A stretch of DNA of 64,000 bases from Halobacteriales archaeon QS_1_69_70. Its GTDB lineage: Archaea > Halobacteriota > Halobacteria > Halobacteriales > Haloarculaceae. Below, in pieces: positions 17,994-26,928 of the stretch. The notes beneath the pieces are model-generated. The model saw only the letters and a list, made by a program, of their open reading frames with translations, did not search any database and had not been told where the DNA came from. Positions within the stretch are counted from its first letter, which is position 1. Every line of letters begins with the position of its first letter. The translations under genes were made by a program, and so were the position numbers. Where the stretch lies: the NCBI GenBank assembly GCA_003021005.1, contig PXRI01000017.1, positions 207,948 through 271,947 on the forward strand, given 5' to 3'.

Positions 17994-19145
17994 ATGAGCG
18001 AGGACTTCTACTCGGTGCTGGGCGTCGACCGCGACGCCGGCGAGGAGAAGATAAAGCGCGCCTTCCGGAAGAAGGCCTCCGAGTATCACCCGGACGTCTC
18101 CGAAGACCCGGACGCCGAGGCGAAGTTCAAACGGATCCAGGAGGCGAAGGAGGTGCTCCTGGACGACGAGAAGCGACGGATGTACGACCAGATGGGTCAC
18201 GAGCGGTTCCGGGAGGCCGACAAGCACGGGGCGACCGACGCGGGCGGCGCCGGCGGCATGGGCGGCATGGGCGGCGGGCCGTTCGGCGGGGGCGCCGGCG
18301 GCGTGAACGACATCTTCGAGCAGTTCTTCGGGGGCGGCGGGGGCCGCGGCGGGCGCTCCGGCCGCCAGCAGGGCGCCGACCTCAAGACCCGGCTGACCGT
18401 CGACCTCGAGGCGGCCTATCGGGGTGTCACCAAGCAGCTGTCGGTTACCCGGCCGGAACGGTGTCCCGACTGCGGCGGGGAGGGATACCCGCCGGACGCC
18501 GACGCCCGCACCTGTTCTGCCTGTAACGGTCGCGGCCAGCAGCGCACCGTCCGGCAGACCCCGCTCGGCCGGGTCCAGCAGACCCAGACCTGCCGCCAGT
18601 GCGAGGGCGAGGGGACGGTGTACAGCGAGACCTGCGCGACGTGCCGGGGCGAGGGACAGGTCCGGGACGACGCGACGCTCCAGGTCGAGGTGCCCGCCGG
18701 CATCCGCAGCGGCCAGACGCTCCGGATGGACGGCGAGGGTGCCCCCGGCGACGGCGGCGGCCCGAACGGCGACCTGCTGGTCGAGATCGAGGTCGAGGGC
18801 CACCCCCAGTTCGAGCGTGACGACGACGACCTCCGGTACCGGATGCCGATCTCGTTCCCGCAGGCGACCTTCGGCGACACCGTCGAGGTCCCGACGCTCG
18901 ATGGCCCCGTCGAGATGGACGTCCCCGCCGGCACCCAGAGCGGCGAGACGTTTCGGCTCCGGAACAAGGGGATGCCGCGGCTGAAGCGCCGCGGGAACGG
19001 CGACCTGTACGTGATGGTCCAGGTCGTCACGCCCGACAGCATGAACGACGAGCAGCGGGAGGCCCTGGAGGCCTTCGCCGAGGCCGGCGGCGAGGAGATC
19101 GACGTCGACCAGGGCTTCTTCGAGAAGCTGAAGAACTCCTTCTGA
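17994..19145 (+). CDS. dnaJ: Molecular chaperone DnaJ
   Basis: 383 residues. Stimulates DnaK ATPase and delivers unfolded clients. J domain at the N-terminus with HPD at residues 32-34, a glycine-rich linker (GGAGGMGGMGGGPFGGG), then four CxxCxGxG zinc-binding repeats (CPDCGGEG, CSACNGRG, CRQCEGEG, CATCRGEG), and the two C-terminal substrate-binding barrels. Full-length type I DnaJ. dnaK and grpE are not adjacent in this window, so it is transcribed alone here. Confidence 0.97.
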   Translation: MSEDFYSVLGVDRDAGEEKIKRAFRKKASEYHPDVSEDPDAEAKFKRIQEAKEVLLDDEKRRMYDQMGHERFREADKHGATDAGGAGGMGGMGGGPFGGGAGGVNDIFEQFFGGGGGRGGRSGRQQGADLKTRLTVDLEAAYRGVTKQLSVTRPERCPDCGGEGYPPDADARTCSACNGRGQQRTVRQTPLGRVQQTQTCRQCEGEGTVYSETCATCRGEGQVRDDATLQVEVPAGIRSGQTLRMDGEGAPGDGGGPNGDLLVEIEVEGHPQFERDDDDLRYRMPISFPQATFGDTVEVPTLDGPVEMDVPAGTQSGETFRLRNKGMPRLKRRGNGDLYVMVQVVTPDSMNDEQREALEAFAEAGGEEIDVDQGFFEKLKNSF

Positions 19146-19223
19146 CGAGCGGGTTGGCCCAGGTGGCCACGATACCCGTGAGGGCTCCGTGGGTGACCGC
19201 GGCGGCGGGGAGGCCGGTCGATG

Positions 19224-19514
19224 CTACCGGATGGTGTAGGTCGGTTCCGTGACGTCCTCGCTCTTGCAGGCCGGACACCGTGAGGGCCGGTTCGTCAGGT
19301 CCTCGAACCGCTCGAACCCGCAGTCTCGGCACTCCGGCGGCGCCGCCAAGAGCTGCTCGTCGGTCCCCTCGAGGGACCGCGAGACGTGCTCGACATGGGA
19401 CAGCGCCGTCGACGTGGTGACGTCGAACTCCGCGGCCAGCCGGCCGGCGGGCGCGGCGTCCTCGCGGAGGAAGTCGGCGATGCGCTGCCGGGTGGTCCGC
19501 TCCGTGCCCTCCAT
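19224..19514 (-). CDS. Predicted transcriptional regulator, HTH plus zinc ribbon
   Basis: 96 residues. An N-terminal winged-helix part (TRQRIADFLREDAAPAGRLA, FDVTTSTALSHVEHVSRSL) is joined to a C-terminal zinc ribbon with CRDCGF and CPACKS. This matches the small archaeal family of HTH + Zn-ribbon regulators (COG3357-like). Target genes unknown. Downstream of the nucleotidyltransferase on the same strand with a 30 nt gap, so possibly co-transcribed. Confidence 0.8.
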   Translation of the reverse strand: MEGTERTTRQRIADFLREDAAPAGRLAAEFDVTTSTALSHVEHVSRSLEGTDEQLLAAPPECRDCGFERFEDLTNRPSRCPACKSEDVTEPTYTIR

Positions 19515-19544
19515 AGCTCCGCTGGCACCGCGAGGGACAAAACG

Positions 19545-20516
19545 CTACTGGGGGGTCCCGTTGGTGAGCTGGGTGTGGGCGCCGATGAGCGCGCCGGCCA
19601 GGTCGATGTTCTCGAGGTGTGTCTCCTCGTCGATGATCGTCCCCTGGGCCTCGCAGTCCCTGACCGTCGCGTTCCCGAAGACCACCGACCGGTCGAGCCG
19701 CGAGTCGACGATCTCGGCGCCCGCCATGACGTGGACGTTCTCCCCGATGGTCGAGCGCTCGACGGTGGCCGACTCCGCGATGACGCTCTCGCCGCCAAGC
19801 GCCCAGGCGATCGCCTCGAGGTAGGACTCCGGCGTCCCGACGTCGAACCACGGCTCCTCGAAGACGTAGGCGTGGACGGGCTCGCGGGACTGCAGCCACT
19901 GGAGGAACCAGCCCGGCTCGTCCGGGTTGTTGTCGCCGGCCAGGTACTCATCGAACCGGAGCGACTCCGCCGGGAAGGCGTAGCAGGCGATCGAGACCAG
20001 CGTGCTCTTCGGCTCGGCCGGCTTCTCCTGAAAGTCGACGACGCGGTCGCCGTCCAGCTCGACCAGCCCGTACGACTTGGCCTTCTCCCGGTCGCCAACG
20101 TCGTGGGCCGCGAGCGTCGCCGCACCGGTCCGCTCGAAGTAGTCGACGAACGCCGGGAGGTCGAACCCGATCAGGTTGTCCCCGGCGACCACCAGCAGGT
20201 CGTCGTCGATGCCCTCCCGCTCGACCAGCTGCCCCAGGGCGCCGACGACGCCGAACTTCTCGGACTCCTCGGTGGTGTCCTCGACCGACAGCCGCGGCTT
20301 CTCGAACCCGCTGTCCGCCAGGTGGGATTCGAACTCCGCGGCGAACCGCTCATTGGTCGAGACGTACACCTCCTCGATCCGATCATCCGCCTCCAGTTCC
20401 CGGAAGACCCGGTCGATGACGGTGGTCTCGCCGACCGGCAACAGCATCTTCGGCCGATGCTTGGTGATCGGCCAGAGTCGCGTCGCGTACCCGCCCGCCA
20501 GCACGACAGCCTTCAT
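19545..20516 (-). CDS. NDP-sugar nucleotidyltransferase (glucose-1-phosphate thymidylyltransferase-like)
   Basis: 323 residues. MKAVVLAGGYATRLWPITKH is the nucleotide-binding signature, LLPVGETTVIDRV and VVAGDNLIGFDL follow, the latter carrying the metal-binding Asp, and FQEKPAEPKSTL is the sugar-phosphate loop. The C-terminal 70 residues form left-handed beta-helix hexapeptide repeats (SATVERSTIGENVHVMAGAE), typical of bifunctional or trimeric forms. It makes an activated sugar for surface glycans or N-glycosylation; UTP or dTTP preference not visible. Confidence 0.85.
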   Translation of the reverse strand: MKAVVLAGGYATRLWPITKHRPKMLLPVGETTVIDRVFRELEADDRIEEVYVSTNERFAAEFESHLADSGFEKPRLSVEDTTEESEKFGVVGALGQLVEREGIDDDLLVVAGDNLIGFDLPAFVDYFERTGAATLAAHDVGDREKAKSYGLVELDGDRVVDFQEKPAEPKSTLVSIACYAFPAESLRFDEYLAGDNNPDEPGWFLQWLQSREPVHAYVFEEPWFDVGTPESYLEAIAWALGGESVIAESATVERSTIGENVHVMAGAEIVDSRLDRSVVFGNATVRDCEAQGTIIDEETHLENIDLAGALIGAHTQLTNGTPQ

Positions 20517-20676
20517 CGAACTGACAGACAGAAGCCCGGGACAAGTGTCTTGCGCTCTCGGCCGTCCGAGGGTCTACATACCGGGACGGGACCACGTGGC
20601 CCGTGGCCTGACCGACGCGGCGGTCCGTCGAGGCAGGAGTGCGGAACGCGGACCGGTGACACCAAGCGGGCGCGCC

Positions 20677-21426
20677 TTACGAGCGTCCCACGTTCCGCCC
20701 GTTCGCCCCCTCGCCCAGCCACGCGTCCGTGATCTCGATCGCCCCGCGGGTCCCGTCGTAGCGGGTCTCGTACTCCAGCCGGAGTGGTCGGTCCATGTGT
20801 GGCCCGTCCGTGACGAGCGTCTCGAACTCGCCGCCCTCCCCGAGGACGTGGACGCCGTACTCCTCGGAGAGCCCGGCCAGCTCCCCCAGCGCCTCGGCGT
20901 CGAGCGTGCGGCCGAGCCAGGACGCCTCGAGCCCGCGGGCGGCGACGCGGACGACCGTTATCTCGAAGCCGGCGTCCAGCATCGCCGTCGCGAGCGACCG
21001 GGGGTCCCGCTGCCAGAGCGGCGCGAAGAGCGCCGCGTCCAGCCGGTCGCACATCCCCTCGATCCGCGTGGCCTGGTAGCTGGACTCGACCGCGCCCGCC
21101 GTGACGCCGCCGATGCCGCCGAGGTCGTCGGCGAGCTCGACCAGGGCGTCCTCGAGCGGCGCCAGTTCGCGGTCGCCGCGGGCGCCCACGTCCTCCCCGG
21201 CGTCGGCGGCCGCGCCGAAGTCGGCCGGTCGGACGTCCACGAGCGGGATCCCGATGCTCTCGGCGGCCAGAGAGGCCACCTCCGTCGCCGGCACGTGGTA
21301 CATGTAGGAGTCGCCGGTCGGGTGGACCGTTACTAGTCGCTCGACGGGGCGGTCGCTTTCGAGCGCGCGGTACAGCGCCCACGAGGAGTCCTTCCCGCCG
21401 GAGAAAAGCGCCACCCACGGGTCCAT
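20677..21426 (-). CDS. dph6: Diphthine--ammonia ligase
   Basis: 249 residues. ATP-dependent amidation that completes diphthamide on elongation factor 2. The PP-loop SGGKDS is at residues 9-14 (VALFSGGKDSSWALY), followed by the family motifs GGVTAGAVESSYQATRIE, FAPLWQRDP and LGEGGEFETLVTDGPH, which are diagnostic of Dph6. Length is typical for the archaeal single-domain form. It is in a run of minus-strand genes with DUF373 and SppA, 42 nt downstream of DUF373. Confidence 0.93.
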   Translation of the reverse strand: MDPWVALFSGGKDSSWALYRALESDRPVERLVTVHPTGDSYMYHVPATEVASLAAESIGIPLVDVRPADFGAAADAGEDVGARGDRELAPLEDALVELADDLGGIGGVTAGAVESSYQATRIEGMCDRLDAALFAPLWQRDPRSLATAMLDAGFEITVVRVAARGLEASWLGRTLDAEALGELAGLSEEYGVHVLGEGGEFETLVTDGPHMDRPLRLEYETRYDGTRGAIEITDAWLGEGANGRNVGRS

Positions 21427-21468
21427 GGTCGCGGTAGCGAGCCGGCGCCCATAGGGGCGTCGGTTCGG

Positions 21469-22596
21469 CTACTCCGGCAGTTCCTCGTAGCCGGGATCGG
21501 AGTCGTTCATCCGGGAGGCGAAGGCGACGCCGACGAAGCTCACCAGGATGCCGCCGGCGACGTAGATCGCCAGCCGGAGCCAGATCGAGAGCGTAAAGCC
21601 TTCGACCGAAACCGGCCCGAGGGTGAGCCGTGGCACGGTGAGCGCGCCGAGCACGCCGGCCCGCTCGAGGAAGTACCCAGAGAAGCCGCGAACGACGAGC
21701 CCGAGGGCGACCACGCCGAACGGGAGGTTCAACAGCGCGCCGGAGACGTCGCCCTCCCCCAGGAGCGCGTCGATGAGCCGCCCGGTCGCGGCCGCCAGGG
21801 CCGCCGCGGCGACCCAGGGGATGCTGGCGTAGATGAACCGGAGCCCGACGAGGAGTTCGCTCCGGACGGTCATGGCGTTGGCGCTGATGCCGCCGGCGAA
21901 GACGCCGACGAGCGCCAGGCCGGCGCCCACGACGTAGGTGACCAGCGACACCTGGCCGGAGTACAGCGCCTCCCGGACGCGGCCCGGCAGCGTCGAGACG
22001 AAGTCGTCGATGCCGAGCCCCTTGTACAGGAGGAAGATGCCGATGACGGCCGCGATGGCCGACAGCGCGACGGTTATGCTGTCGGCGAGCAGCAACAGCA
22101 CCGGGAACGCCAGGAGCGCGGCGCCGACGGGGACGAGGATCGTGCCGCGGAGTTCCTCGTCCCCGAGGAACTGCTTGAGGAGGTAGTAGGTCGACTCGAT
22201 GTCGTGGGACTGGCGGACGACGACCCGGTCGACGGCGTCGACCGTCACCCGGCTCTCGATGATCGGGACCAGCCGCTCGTCGCTGGCGGAGTCGGTCACG
22301 ACGACGGCGGCCTCGGGCCGGTGGTCCTCGACGAGCGCCTCGGTCTGTCTGGCGACCGCGCGGTCGCTGTTGACGCCGTCGCCGCCGCCGGAGACGACGG
22401 CGACGACCGACTCTTCGCCCTCGTCGCGGAGGTCGCGGGCGACCCGGAGCGTCTCCAGCAGACAGTTGACCTGGCTGTCTTCCGGGTCGTCGACGCCGAC
22501 GTCCGTGACGAGCGCGCGGACGGCCTCCCAGCCGACGACCGGCACGTCGGGGCTGAGCGTGCCGTCCCGGTCGACACAGACCACCAGCGTGCTCAC
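21469..22596 (-). CDS. DUF373 family integral membrane protein
   Basis: 375 residues. The N-terminal 140 residues are soluble (MSTLVVCVDRDGTLSPDVPV, VVAVVSGGGDGVNSDRAV, VTDSASDERLVPIIESR), a nucleotide-fold-like domain. The rest is membrane with about six to seven spans. Both parts match archaeal DUF373, a conserved family of unknown role. The gene is 45 nt downstream of sppA on the same strand. Confidence 0.88.
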   Translation of the reverse strand: MSTLVVCVDRDGTLSPDVPVVGWEAVRALVTDVGVDDPEDSQVNCLLETLRVARDLRDEGEESVVAVVSGGGDGVNSDRAVARQTEALVEDHRPEAAVVVTDSASDERLVPIIESRVTVDAVDRVVVRQSHDIESTYYLLKQFLGDEELRGTILVPVGAALLAFPVLLLLADSITVALSAIAAVIGIFLLYKGLGIDDFVSTLPGRVREALYSGQVSLVTYVVGAGLALVGVFAGGISANAMTVRSELLVGLRFIYASIPWVAAAALAAATGRLIDALLGEGDVSGALLNLPFGVVALGLVVRGFSGYFLERAGVLGALTVPRLTLGPVSVEGFTLSIWLRLAIYVAGGILVSFVGVAFASRMNDSDPGYEELPE

Positions 22597-22641
22597 GGGT
22601 ACCAGTTCGCGTGCGGCGGTAAAAGCTTTCAGGCGGACCCC

Positions 22642-23637
22642 TCAGACCCGGACGCGGAACGCCGCGTCGTCGTCCGTGAACCGGCTTGCGACCCCGGCGC
22701 CGAGGGCGAACGCGACGCGTTCGGCGCCACCGCGGAGCCGGTCGGCAAGCCCCGTCGTCGGCTCCAGTTCGGTGGTCTCGACCTCGGCGTCCAGGCGCTC
22801 TTCGAGCCGTGCCTCGACGTCCGCCCTGGTGCCGAGGTCGTCGACGAGCCCGAACTCGTGGGCGCTCTCGCCGCGGTAGACCTTCGCGTCGGTCTCCCGG
22901 AGGTCGGCTTCCGCCACGTCGTGGCCCGCCGCCGCGGTCTCGAGGAACTGATCGTAGTAGTCGTCGACGATGCCCTGGAGGTACTCCCGTTCGTCCGCGT
23001 CGAGGTCGGTGAGCGGCGAGCCGGCCTCCTTGTACTCGCCGGCGGAAAGCTCCTCGTACTCCAGGCCCAGGTCGTCGAGGAGCGCCGAGGCGGTGACCCG
23101 GGAGCCGCGGACGCCGACGGAGCCGACGATCGAGCCCTCCCGGGCCCACAGCTCGTCGCAGCCGCTGGCGATCCAGTAGCCGCCGCTGGCGCAGACGTCG
23201 GTCGCGTAGGCGACGGTCGGGCCGTCGAACCGCTCGGCCGCCAGCCGGAGGTCCTCGCTCGGTACGACGGCGCCGCCGGGCGTGTTCAGCTTGAGCAACA
23301 GCGCCTCGGCGGCGTCGTCATCGTCGGCCTCCTCGATGAGGTCGACGAGGTCGTCGGCGCCCGCGGCTCCGGGGGCGCCCGGCGGGAGCCCGCCCGTGTC
23401 CCGGGTGATCGGGCCCTCGACGGCGACCTCCGCGACGTTGTAGGCGGGCAGGAGGGTGTCGGCGACGTTCCCGCCGATGCGGAGCGCGGCGACGACGGTG
23501 GCGACGACGAGGAGGGTGCCGAGGAGTTCGGCGGTCGAGCCGGGTCGTTCGACGAACAGCAGCCACGCCAGGACCGCGGCGACGGCGGCGACCGCCAGCA
23601 CGATCAGGATGCGGAGCGCGTCGGTGGAATCGGCCAT
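22642..23637 (-). CDS. sppA: Signal peptide peptidase SppA-type serine protease (S49)
   Basis: 331 residues from ATG 23637; the reading frame stays open upstream, but that part overlaps the divergent PUA gene. Two N-terminal membrane spans (about 8-28 and 38-55) are followed by the S49 protease core. Nucleophile Ser151 sits in CASGGYWIASG and the general-base Lys203 in EYKEAGSPLTDLD, with LLKLNTPGG before them. It degrades cleaved signal peptides or membrane protein fragments at the cytoplasmic membrane. Confidence 0.9.
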   Translation of the reverse strand: MADSTDALRILIVLAVAAVAAVLAWLLFVERPGSTAELLGTLLVVATVVAALRIGGNVADTLLPAYNVAEVAVEGPITRDTGGLPPGAPGAAGADDLVDLIEEADDDDAAEALLLKLNTPGGAVVPSEDLRLAAERFDGPTVAYATDVCASGGYWIASGCDELWAREGSIVGSVGVRGSRVTASALLDDLGLEYEELSAGEYKEAGSPLTDLDADEREYLQGIVDDYYDQFLETAAAGHDVAEADLRETDAKVYRGESAHEFGLVDDLGTRADVEARLEERLDAEVETTELEPTTGLADRLRGGAERVAFALGAGVASRFTDDDAAFRVRV

Positions 23638-23793
23638 ACCGGCCGGACCGACGGCCGGCTCGGTGTTAAGTGTGGGCACCTCGGCCGGCGCGCCGACGGC
23701 GGGCCTCAGGGCGGCCGCACGAACGGACCCGCCGGTCGGGTCCCTGGGCCGGGGTTCCGAAAGCCGTATGCCCGGCTCGACCGAGGTGGCGGC

Positions 23794-24258
23794 ATGGTCC
23801 GTGGGCTGGACGCGCTGTCGACGGTCGCCGACTACCAGTTCGGCGCCGGGGCCGGGGCGGCGCTGTTCGACGGGGCCGTCGAGGTCCGCCGCACGGGGTC
23901 CGGCCGGCCCCAGCAGGTGCTCGTCGACGGGGAGCGCGTGGTCTCCTACGGGACCGACGGCCGGTTCACGCTCGGGGCGGCCGGCGGCCGGCGGCTCCAG
24001 CGGGCGCTGGACCCGCCGGCGTACCGGGTAGTGGTCGGCGACGACAGCGAGCCGTTCGTCCGGGACGGCCGGAACGTGTTCGCGAAGTTCGTCCGGACGG
24101 TCGACCCCGCCGTCCGGCCCGGCGACGAGGTGCTCGTCGAACACCACGATGGCGCCCTCCTGGCTGTCGGGCGGGCGGAGCTGTCCGCGGCCGCCATGGG
24201 GGACTTCGGGACGGGCGTGGCGGTGTCGGTCCGGGAGGGCGTTCCGGACGAGCGGTAA
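23794..24258 (+). CDS. PUA domain protein
   Basis: 154 residues from ATG 23794. The C-terminal 80 residues form a PUA fold ([50 protein letters not shown]), an RNA-binding domain found in archaeosine transglycosylase-type and pseudouridylation factors. The N-terminal 70 residues ([20 protein letters not shown]) match the stand-alone archaeal PUA proteins. Located 38 nt before NAC and the tRNA methyltransferase, a translation-related trio on the plus strand. Confidence 0.85.
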   Translation: MVRGLDALSTVADYQFGAGAGAALFDGAVEVRRTGSGRPQQVLVDGERVVSYGTDGRFTLGAAGGRRLQRALDPPAYRVVVGDDSEPFVRDGRNVFAKFVRTVDPAVRPGDEVLVEHHDGALLAVGRAELSAAAMGDFGTGVAVSVREGVPDER

Positions 24259-24296
24259 CGTCAGGCTTTTTGGCGGCTCACCCCCTCTGTCGGGGT

Positions 24297-24695
24297 ATGT
24301 TCGGAGGAGGCGGCGGAATGAACCCGCGCAAGATGGAACAGATGATGGACCAGATGGGGATCGACCTCACCGAGATCGACGCCGAGGAGGTCATCATCCG
24401 CACCGAGGAGGTGGAGTTCGTCTTCGACGACGCCGACGTCCAGCGGATGGACGCCCAGGGCCAGCAGACCTACCAGGTGGTCGGCGAACCGGACGAGCGA
24501 CCCCGCGGCGAGTCCGGTGGCGGGGCGGACCAAGCCGACGCCGAGGACGAGTCGGGTGGGGGCGAGCCGGACGTCGCCGATCAGGACGTCGAGATCGTCG
24601 CCCAGCGGGCCGGCGTCTCCGAGTCGGCGGCTCGCGAGGCGCTGGCCGAGACCGGCGACCTGGCGGCGGCGGTCCGGCGCCTCGAGGACGAGTGA
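24297..24695 (+). CDS. nac: Nascent polypeptide-associated complex protein
   Basis: 132 residues. It binds nascent chains at the ribosome as a homodimer in archaea. [16 protein letters not shown] is the conserved start of the archaeal NAC domain, followed by [20 protein letters not shown]. After an acidic/glycine linker comes a C-terminal UBA domain ([20 protein letters not shown]). The start ATG 24297 adds the glycine-rich MFGGGGG seen in relatives. Its stop overlaps the GTG of the methyltransferase by 4 nt. Confidence 0.95.
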   Translation: MFGGGGGMNPRKMEQMMDQMGIDLTEIDAEEVIIRTEEVEFVFDDADVQRMDAQGQQTYQVVGEPDERPRGESGGGADQADAEDESGGGEPDVADQDVEIVAQRAGVSESAAREALAETGDLAAAVRRLEDE

Positions 24696-25438
24696 CCGAC
24701 CGCCGGCTCCTCGTCGTCCGGGACACCCGGGCGTTCCTCCTCGCGCCGGGCGAGACCCAGGAGACCGACCTGGGCGTCCTCGAGTTGCCCGACGAGGTCG
24801 AGCCGGGCGCCACCGTCGAGACCCACCTCGGCGAGGCCTTCGAGGTGCGGCGGCTCCGCGGGACCGACCTGTTCGACCACCTCGAGCGGACCGGTGCGCC
24901 GATGATGCCGCGGGACGTCGGCCTCGTCGTCGGCCACACCGGGCTGTCGGCCGGCGACCGCGTGCTCGACGCCGGCACCGGCACGGGCGTGCTCGCCGCG
25001 TCCCTGGGGCGGCTCGGTGCCGAGGTCACGACGTACGAACGGGATCCCGAGTTCGCCGATGTCGCACGGGACAACATGGCGCTCGCCGGCGTCACCGACC
25101 GGGTCGAGGTCCGAACCGGCGACCTCCTCGAGGACCTAGCAAACATCGACGGGCCGTTCGACGTGGTGACGCTGGACACCGCCGACGCGGCCGCCATCGT
25201 CGAGCACGCGCCGGACGTCCTCGCAGCCGGCGGCTACGTCGCGACCTACACGCCGTTCGTCGAGGCTGCCCGGGACTGCATCGCTGCCGCCCGGGAGGCC
25301 GACCTCTCTGACGTGGAGTGTCTGGAGACGATCCAGCGCGAAATGGAGTTCGACGACCGCGGGTCCCGCCCGTCGACGGCCGGCGTCGGCCACACCGGCT
25401 TTCTGACGTTCGCTCGGTTCAGGCCGCGGCTCCAATGA
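24692..25438 (+). CDS. tRNA (adenine-N1)-methyltransferase, TrmI-like
   Basis: 248 residues from GTG 24692, overlapping nac by 4 nt. The SAM-binding motif [16 protein letters not shown] is near residues 91-106, preceded by the characteristic family block ([21 protein letters not shown]), followed by [15 protein letters not shown] and [10 protein letters not shown]. Archaeal TrmI makes m1A57/58 in the T-arm of tRNA. The N-terminal 70 residues are the family's small beta domain. Translation-coupled with NAC. Confidence 0.88.
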   Translation: MTDRRLLVVRDTRAFLLAPGETQETDLGVLELPDEVEPGATVETHLGEAFEVRRLRGTDLFDHLERTGAPMMPRDVGLVVGHTGLSAGDRVLDAGTGTGVLAASLGRLGAEVTTYERDPEFADVARDNMALAGVTDRVEVRTGDLLEDLANIDGPFDVVTLDTADAAAIVEHAPDVLAAGGYVATYTPFVEAARDCIAAAREADLSDVECLETIQREMEFDDRGSRPSTAGVGHTGFLTFARFRPRLQ

Positions 25439-25988
25439 GGTCGAACAGGTCGTCCTCGTAGGCGTCCGGGTCGATATCGGGCCACGCCGCCCGGGCGTCG
25501 GTCGGGTAGGCGCCGCCCGCGACCCTGAATCCGCCGTCGTGCCAGACCACGAGCGCCCCCGATACGTCGACCGCGCCGCCGGCGACCGGGAGCCGCGCAC
25601 GGAGGGCCGAACGCCGGGCGCGATGATCGTCGAGCCGTACGGTCTCGGTGTCGCCGTACTCGACGTGCCGGAAGCCCCGGTCGGCCAGTTCCCCGGCGAA
25701 GACCGATTTCGACTCGCGAACTACGTACGGTCGCGCGGCCGAGGCCAGGCCGGCGGCGGGCGAGGGCCTGATGTCCAGCTGGGTCGCGAAGAAGAACCGC
25801 CAGATGCGGTCCCGTCCGCCGGTTGCCACGATCCGGTCCCGTAGACCGGCGTCCTCGTAGACCGCGGTGTGGCCGGTGACCGAGACGCCGAGCCCGCGGA
25901 ACACCGTCTCCGCCTCCGTCTCGACGAGGGTCCACCCGTTGCCGGCGAGGCGCCCGTCGGGCAGCGTCGGCGGGTCTGCTTCGGGCAT
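25419..25988 (-). CDS. Uncharacterised haloarchaeal protein
   Basis: 189 residues from ATG 25988 (MPEADPPTLPDGRLAGNGW). It overlaps the 3' end of the methyltransferase gene by 20 nt convergently. Mixed alpha/beta, no signal peptide or membrane span, one conserved-looking block (RDRIWRFFFATQLDIRPSP; YVVRESKSVFAGELADRGF). I do not recognise a family. Start chosen because the 17 codons before it are arginine/proline-rich. Confidence 0.65.
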   Translation of the reverse strand: MPEADPPTLPDGRLAGNGWTLVETEAETVFRGLGVSVTGHTAVYEDAGLRDRIVATGGRDRIWRFFFATQLDIRPSPAAGLASAARPYVVRESKSVFAGELADRGFRHVEYGDTETVRLDDHRARRSALRARLPVAGGAVDVSGALVVWHDGGFRVAGGAYPTDARAAWPDIDPDAYEDDLFDLIGAAA

Positions 25989-26060
25989 GCCCGGTGGTCG
26001 GCGTGAAAGGCGGTAAAGCCACGGACGGCGGAAGCGCACGCGAGAGCCCGGAAAGATCGA

Positions 26061-26387
26061 TCAGTGGTCGTCCTCGCGCCATCGGTGGCCGCACTCGGTG
26101 CAGGTGAAAAACCGGGTCTCGGACTCGTCGGCGGCCCGGATCTGTTTCATCTCGTAGCGCGCCCGGTCGTGGCCGCACTCGGGACACCGGGCCTCCGTGG
26201 TCGGCCCGATCTCCTCGTCGTCGACGTCGGACATGTCGACGGGGCCGCTGTCGGTGTCCTGGCCCTGCGTGGTTGTCATGGCCGCCTCCGCCTCGGCGTC
26301 GCGCGGTTTCTCGAACTCGCAGGAGCCACAGACCCACAGCCCGTCGTCGCCGTGCATCATCGAGCCGCACTCGTCGCAGAACTCCAT
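26061..26387 (-). CDS. tfs: Transcription factor S (TFIIS/RPB9-like)
   Basis: 108 residues from ATG 26387. N-terminal zinc ribbon FCDECGSMMHGDDGLWVCGSC, acidic linker, and C-terminal zinc ribbon with CPECGH and FFTCTECGHRWREDD. The C-terminal ribbon normally carries the DE-type acidic hairpin that triggers RNA cleavage in stalled polymerase; here the hairpin region reads RAADESETRF, which keeps D-E. An upstream repeat element begins about 55 nt before the start. Confidence 0.93.
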   Translation of the reverse strand: MEFCDECGSMMHGDDGLWVCGSCEFEKPRDAEAEAAMTTTQGQDTDSGPVDMSDVDDEEIGPTTEARCPECGHDRARYEMKQIRAADESETRFFTCTECGHRWREDDH

Positions 26388-26928
26388 GATGGTCTCCCAT
26401 CGGCCCCGGTCCGTACATAAGCGACAGGGTTCGACCCGGGTCACTGTTCAGTTACCGCGTGGAATACTACCTCGGCGGACGCAAGCACCCGGCGGCTCGG
26501 GTCGGGCGGCTCACGGCTCGCGTCGCTCACCGTTCGCTCATCCGGCGGCGCTCGCTCCGCTCGCGCCGCCCGGCTCGCGTGTCGTCGGTCGCTCCGCTCC
26601 CTGCTCGCGACTCCCTGCGGTCACCGCTCGCCTATCCGAGGCGCTCGCTCCGCTCGCGCCTCCCGCTCGCTCATTCGGCGGCCTCCCTCCGGTCGGCCGC
26701 CCGGCTCACGGCTCGCGTCGCTCACCGTTCGCTCATCCGGCGGCCATCCCCGAGCGGGGTGCCGGCGGCGCCGGCAACCGACGGACGGTGTGGCGACGCC
26801 GCTACGCAGCCGGCCTCTTGCGAAGTCCCGCCTGATCTGGTTCTCCGTGGGGCCAACAGCGGCCTAAGCCCGGTGGGTCGAGCTGCCTGACGAACGACGT
26901 CATACTCTGCACAGTGCCCGGCGATGGG
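26388..26928. repeat. Intergenic region with GC-rich repeat element upstream of tfs
   Basis: After a likely tfs promoter (CTTATGT on the minus strand, near 26413-26419), the stretch from 26445 shares its first 70 bp with 36961-37032. A 40-bp block (GGCTCACGGCTCGCGTCGCT and onward) occurs twice within it, at about 26508-26548 and 26704-26744. The rest is CGCTCG-rich. I find no credible gene, and apparent open frames are arginine-rich low-complexity reading. Confidence 0.6.

Noticed and set aside
20513..23149. 878-residue minus-strand open frame overlapping dph6, DUF373 and sppA
   Set aside because: Arg/Pro/Gly-rich, no domain; a shadow of three well-supported genes in high-GC DNA.
22204..23793. 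Extended N-terminus of the PUA protein
   Set aside because: The frame upstream of ATG 23794 is the antisense of DUF373 and sppA; the PUA domain is complete from 23794.
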